NCBI GenBank assembly: GCA_024637145.1
Contig: JAGXFQ010000014.1
Location: forward strand, 1-64,000
Source: Desulfobulbaceae bacterium
GTDB taxonomy: Bacteria > Desulfobacterota > Desulfobulbia > Desulfobulbales > SURF-16
Length of the DNA stretch: 64,000 bases
Direction of reading: 5' to 3'
Shown here: piece after piece, positions 62,871 through 64,000 of the stretch
Numbering within the stretch: position 1 is the first letter of the stretch
How the letters are laid out: the number at the start of each line of letters is the position of its first letter
Program-made: the position numbers and the translations under genes
Notes under the pieces: model-generated
Database searches by the model: none
Told to the model about the DNA's origin: nothing
What the model saw: the letters and a program-made list of their open reading frames with translations, nothing else

Positions 62871-64000
62871 TTAAAAAACACCCTTAACCTTGCCGGTCAG
62901 CACATCAACATCAACACGCCGGTAGGCAGGATCTGATGCCGTACCCGGCATGAGGCTGATGGCCCCGGCAACGGGTACTACAAAACCAGCCCCCTTGTAG
63001 GTGAGAATGTCCCGGATGGGCAGGGTCCACCCCTTGGGAGTCCCTTTCAGGGCAGGATTATGGGAGAGAGAGAGATGACTCTTGACCATACAGGTTCCCA
63101 TCTCCTTCATGTCCGGATCAGCCTCAAGACGCTTGAGCTTGGCCTGGGCCTCCGGGGTATAGGAAACGCCATCAGCGCCATACACTTCGCGAGCAATGAG
63201 GTCGATACGCTTCTCCAGCGGATCGGAGAGGTCGTAGAGGAATTTGAAGTCATTGGGCTCTTCACAGGCATCAACAACGGCGTCAGCAAACTCCAGAGCG
63301 CCATCGCCACCATGCTCCCAGTGCCGGGAGAGGGCCACCCGGGCACCAGCGCTCTCGCAGATCCGGCGCACGGCCTTGATCTCATTATCCGTATCGGTAT
63401 AAAAGGCGTTGATACAGACCACAGGGTTGATTCCCGCCTTCTTGACCGTTTCGATGTGGTGGATAAGGTTCTTGCAACCTTCCTCAACCCAGCCGACATT
63501 CTCCTTGCCATACTCTTCAGGCATGGGCTTGCCTGGGACGGGGATGGGGGCGCCGCCGTGACATTTCAGGGCACGAATGGTGGCCACCACCACGGCACAG
63601 TTTGGCTTGTTGCCGGAGAAGCGGCACTTGAGGTTCCAGAATTTCTCGAAACCGATATCAGCACCAAAGCCGGACTCAGTGACGTTATAATCAGCGATCT
63701 TCAGGCCAACCCGGTCAGCGATAACCGAAGACTGGCCGATGGCGATATTAGCAAAAGGACCGGCATGAACCAGAACAGGCTGACCTTCCAGGGTCTGCAT
63801 GATATTGGGGTTCAAGGCCTGGACCATCCAGGCGGTCATGGCGCCGTCCACCTCAAGATCAGCAGTGGTGATGGGCCGATCCTGCCGGTCATAGGCCACC
63901 ACGATCTTGCCGATGCGGGTGCGCATATCAGCCAGGTCATTGGCAATGGCCAAAATGGCCATGATCTCGGAAGAGACGGCAATGGCAAAGGAAGACTGCA
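62871..64000 (-). CDS. fhs: Formate-tetrahydrofolate ligase, C-terminal part (cut by window end)
   Basis: About 375 C-terminal residues; the start lies beyond the right edge. The sequence includes [21 protein letters not shown], quoted in part, [26 protein letters not shown] and [12 protein letters not shown], all typical of FTHFS, which couples ATP hydrolysis to formyl-THF formation. It is the entry step for formate from the FDH encoded 12 kb downstream in transcription order. A strong terminator follows. Confidence 0.96.
   Translation of the reverse strand, partial: QSSFAIAVSSEIMAILAIANDLADMRTRIGKIVVAYDRQDRPITTADLEVDGAMTAWMVQALNPNIMQTLEGQPVLVHAGPFANIAIGQSSVIADRVGLKIADYNVTESGFGADIGFEKFWNLKCRFSGNKPNCAVVVATIRALKCHGGAPIPVPGKPMPEEYGKENVGWVEEGCKNLIHHIETVKKAGINPVVCINAFYTDTDNEIKAVRRICESAGARVALSRHWEHGGDGALEFADAVVDACEEPNDFKFLYDLSDPLEKRIDLIAREVYGADGVSYTPEAQAKLKRLEADPDMKEMGTCMVKSHLSLSHNPALKGTPKGWTLPIRDILTYKGAGFVVPVAGAISLMPGTASDPAYRRVDVDVLTGKVKGVF

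Overview
The window looks like chromosomal DNA of a strictly anaerobic, probably sulfate- or sulfur-metabolising Desulfobacterota bacterium, most likely a Desulfobulbales relative. This is inferred from gene content, since no rRNA or taxonomic marker was used. The evidence is a bacterial-type Wood-Ljungdahl (CODH/acetyl-CoA synthase) operon, Hdr/Mvh-type electron-transfer proteins, three UGA-decoded selenoproteins, an AmrS-type radical SAM protein and actin-like proteins closely resembling MamK.

Layout. 0.4-5.5 kb: an amphi-Trp/XXXCH-like protein, an M48-TPR protease, recN and a PP-loop tRNA-thiolase-like gene. 5.5-8.0 kb: a 2.1-kb accessory islet with a DksA/TraR-like zinc finger, a HigBA-type and a VapBC-type toxin-antitoxin pair and many short repeats. 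It is bounded by two about 190-bp direct repeats that each carry a tRNA-Thr(CGT); the left copy is degenerate and the right copy is intact. 8.3-12.5 kb: a DEAD-box helicase behind a putative attenuator, a cspA gene interrupted by UGA at its conserved Trp codon, a FetAB-like exporter and a cyclophilin. 12.5-15.5 kb: a three-gene cassette of two MamK-like actins flanking a membrane-anchored coiled-coil protein. 15.5-20.3 kb: YgiQ, a GTDC1-like glycosyltransferase and leuD/leuC. 20.6-27.9 kb: an HD-GAF protein and a YejABEF-type peptide importer. 28-40 kb: glycogen phosphorylase, a P-type ATPase, small hypotheticals, rlmN, a TIGR01777-type epimerase, a membrane protein and amrS. 40-42.5 kb: a leader or sRNA candidate, then an iron-sulfur flavoprotein and selU.

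42.5-64 kb is one long minus-strand block, read right to left: formate-THF ligase (cut by the window end), a PilB-type ATPase with a cyclic-nucleotide-binding tail, folD, cooS, a metF-acsD fusion, acsB, acsC, a selenocysteine formate dehydrogenase fused to a GltD-like flavoprotein module, a selenocysteine tandem HdrA, and a selenocysteine MvhD. Together these can interconvert formate, CO2, C1-tetrahydrofolate, CO and acetyl-CoA. The last three genes form a plausible flavin-based electron-bifurcating formate unit. SelU, which selenates tRNA, converges on this block and fits a selenium-using organism.

The most unusual items are the MamK-pair cassette, the MetF-AcsD fusion, the three adjacent selenoproteins and the promoter-hairpin-terminator module at 40.1-40.3 kb.
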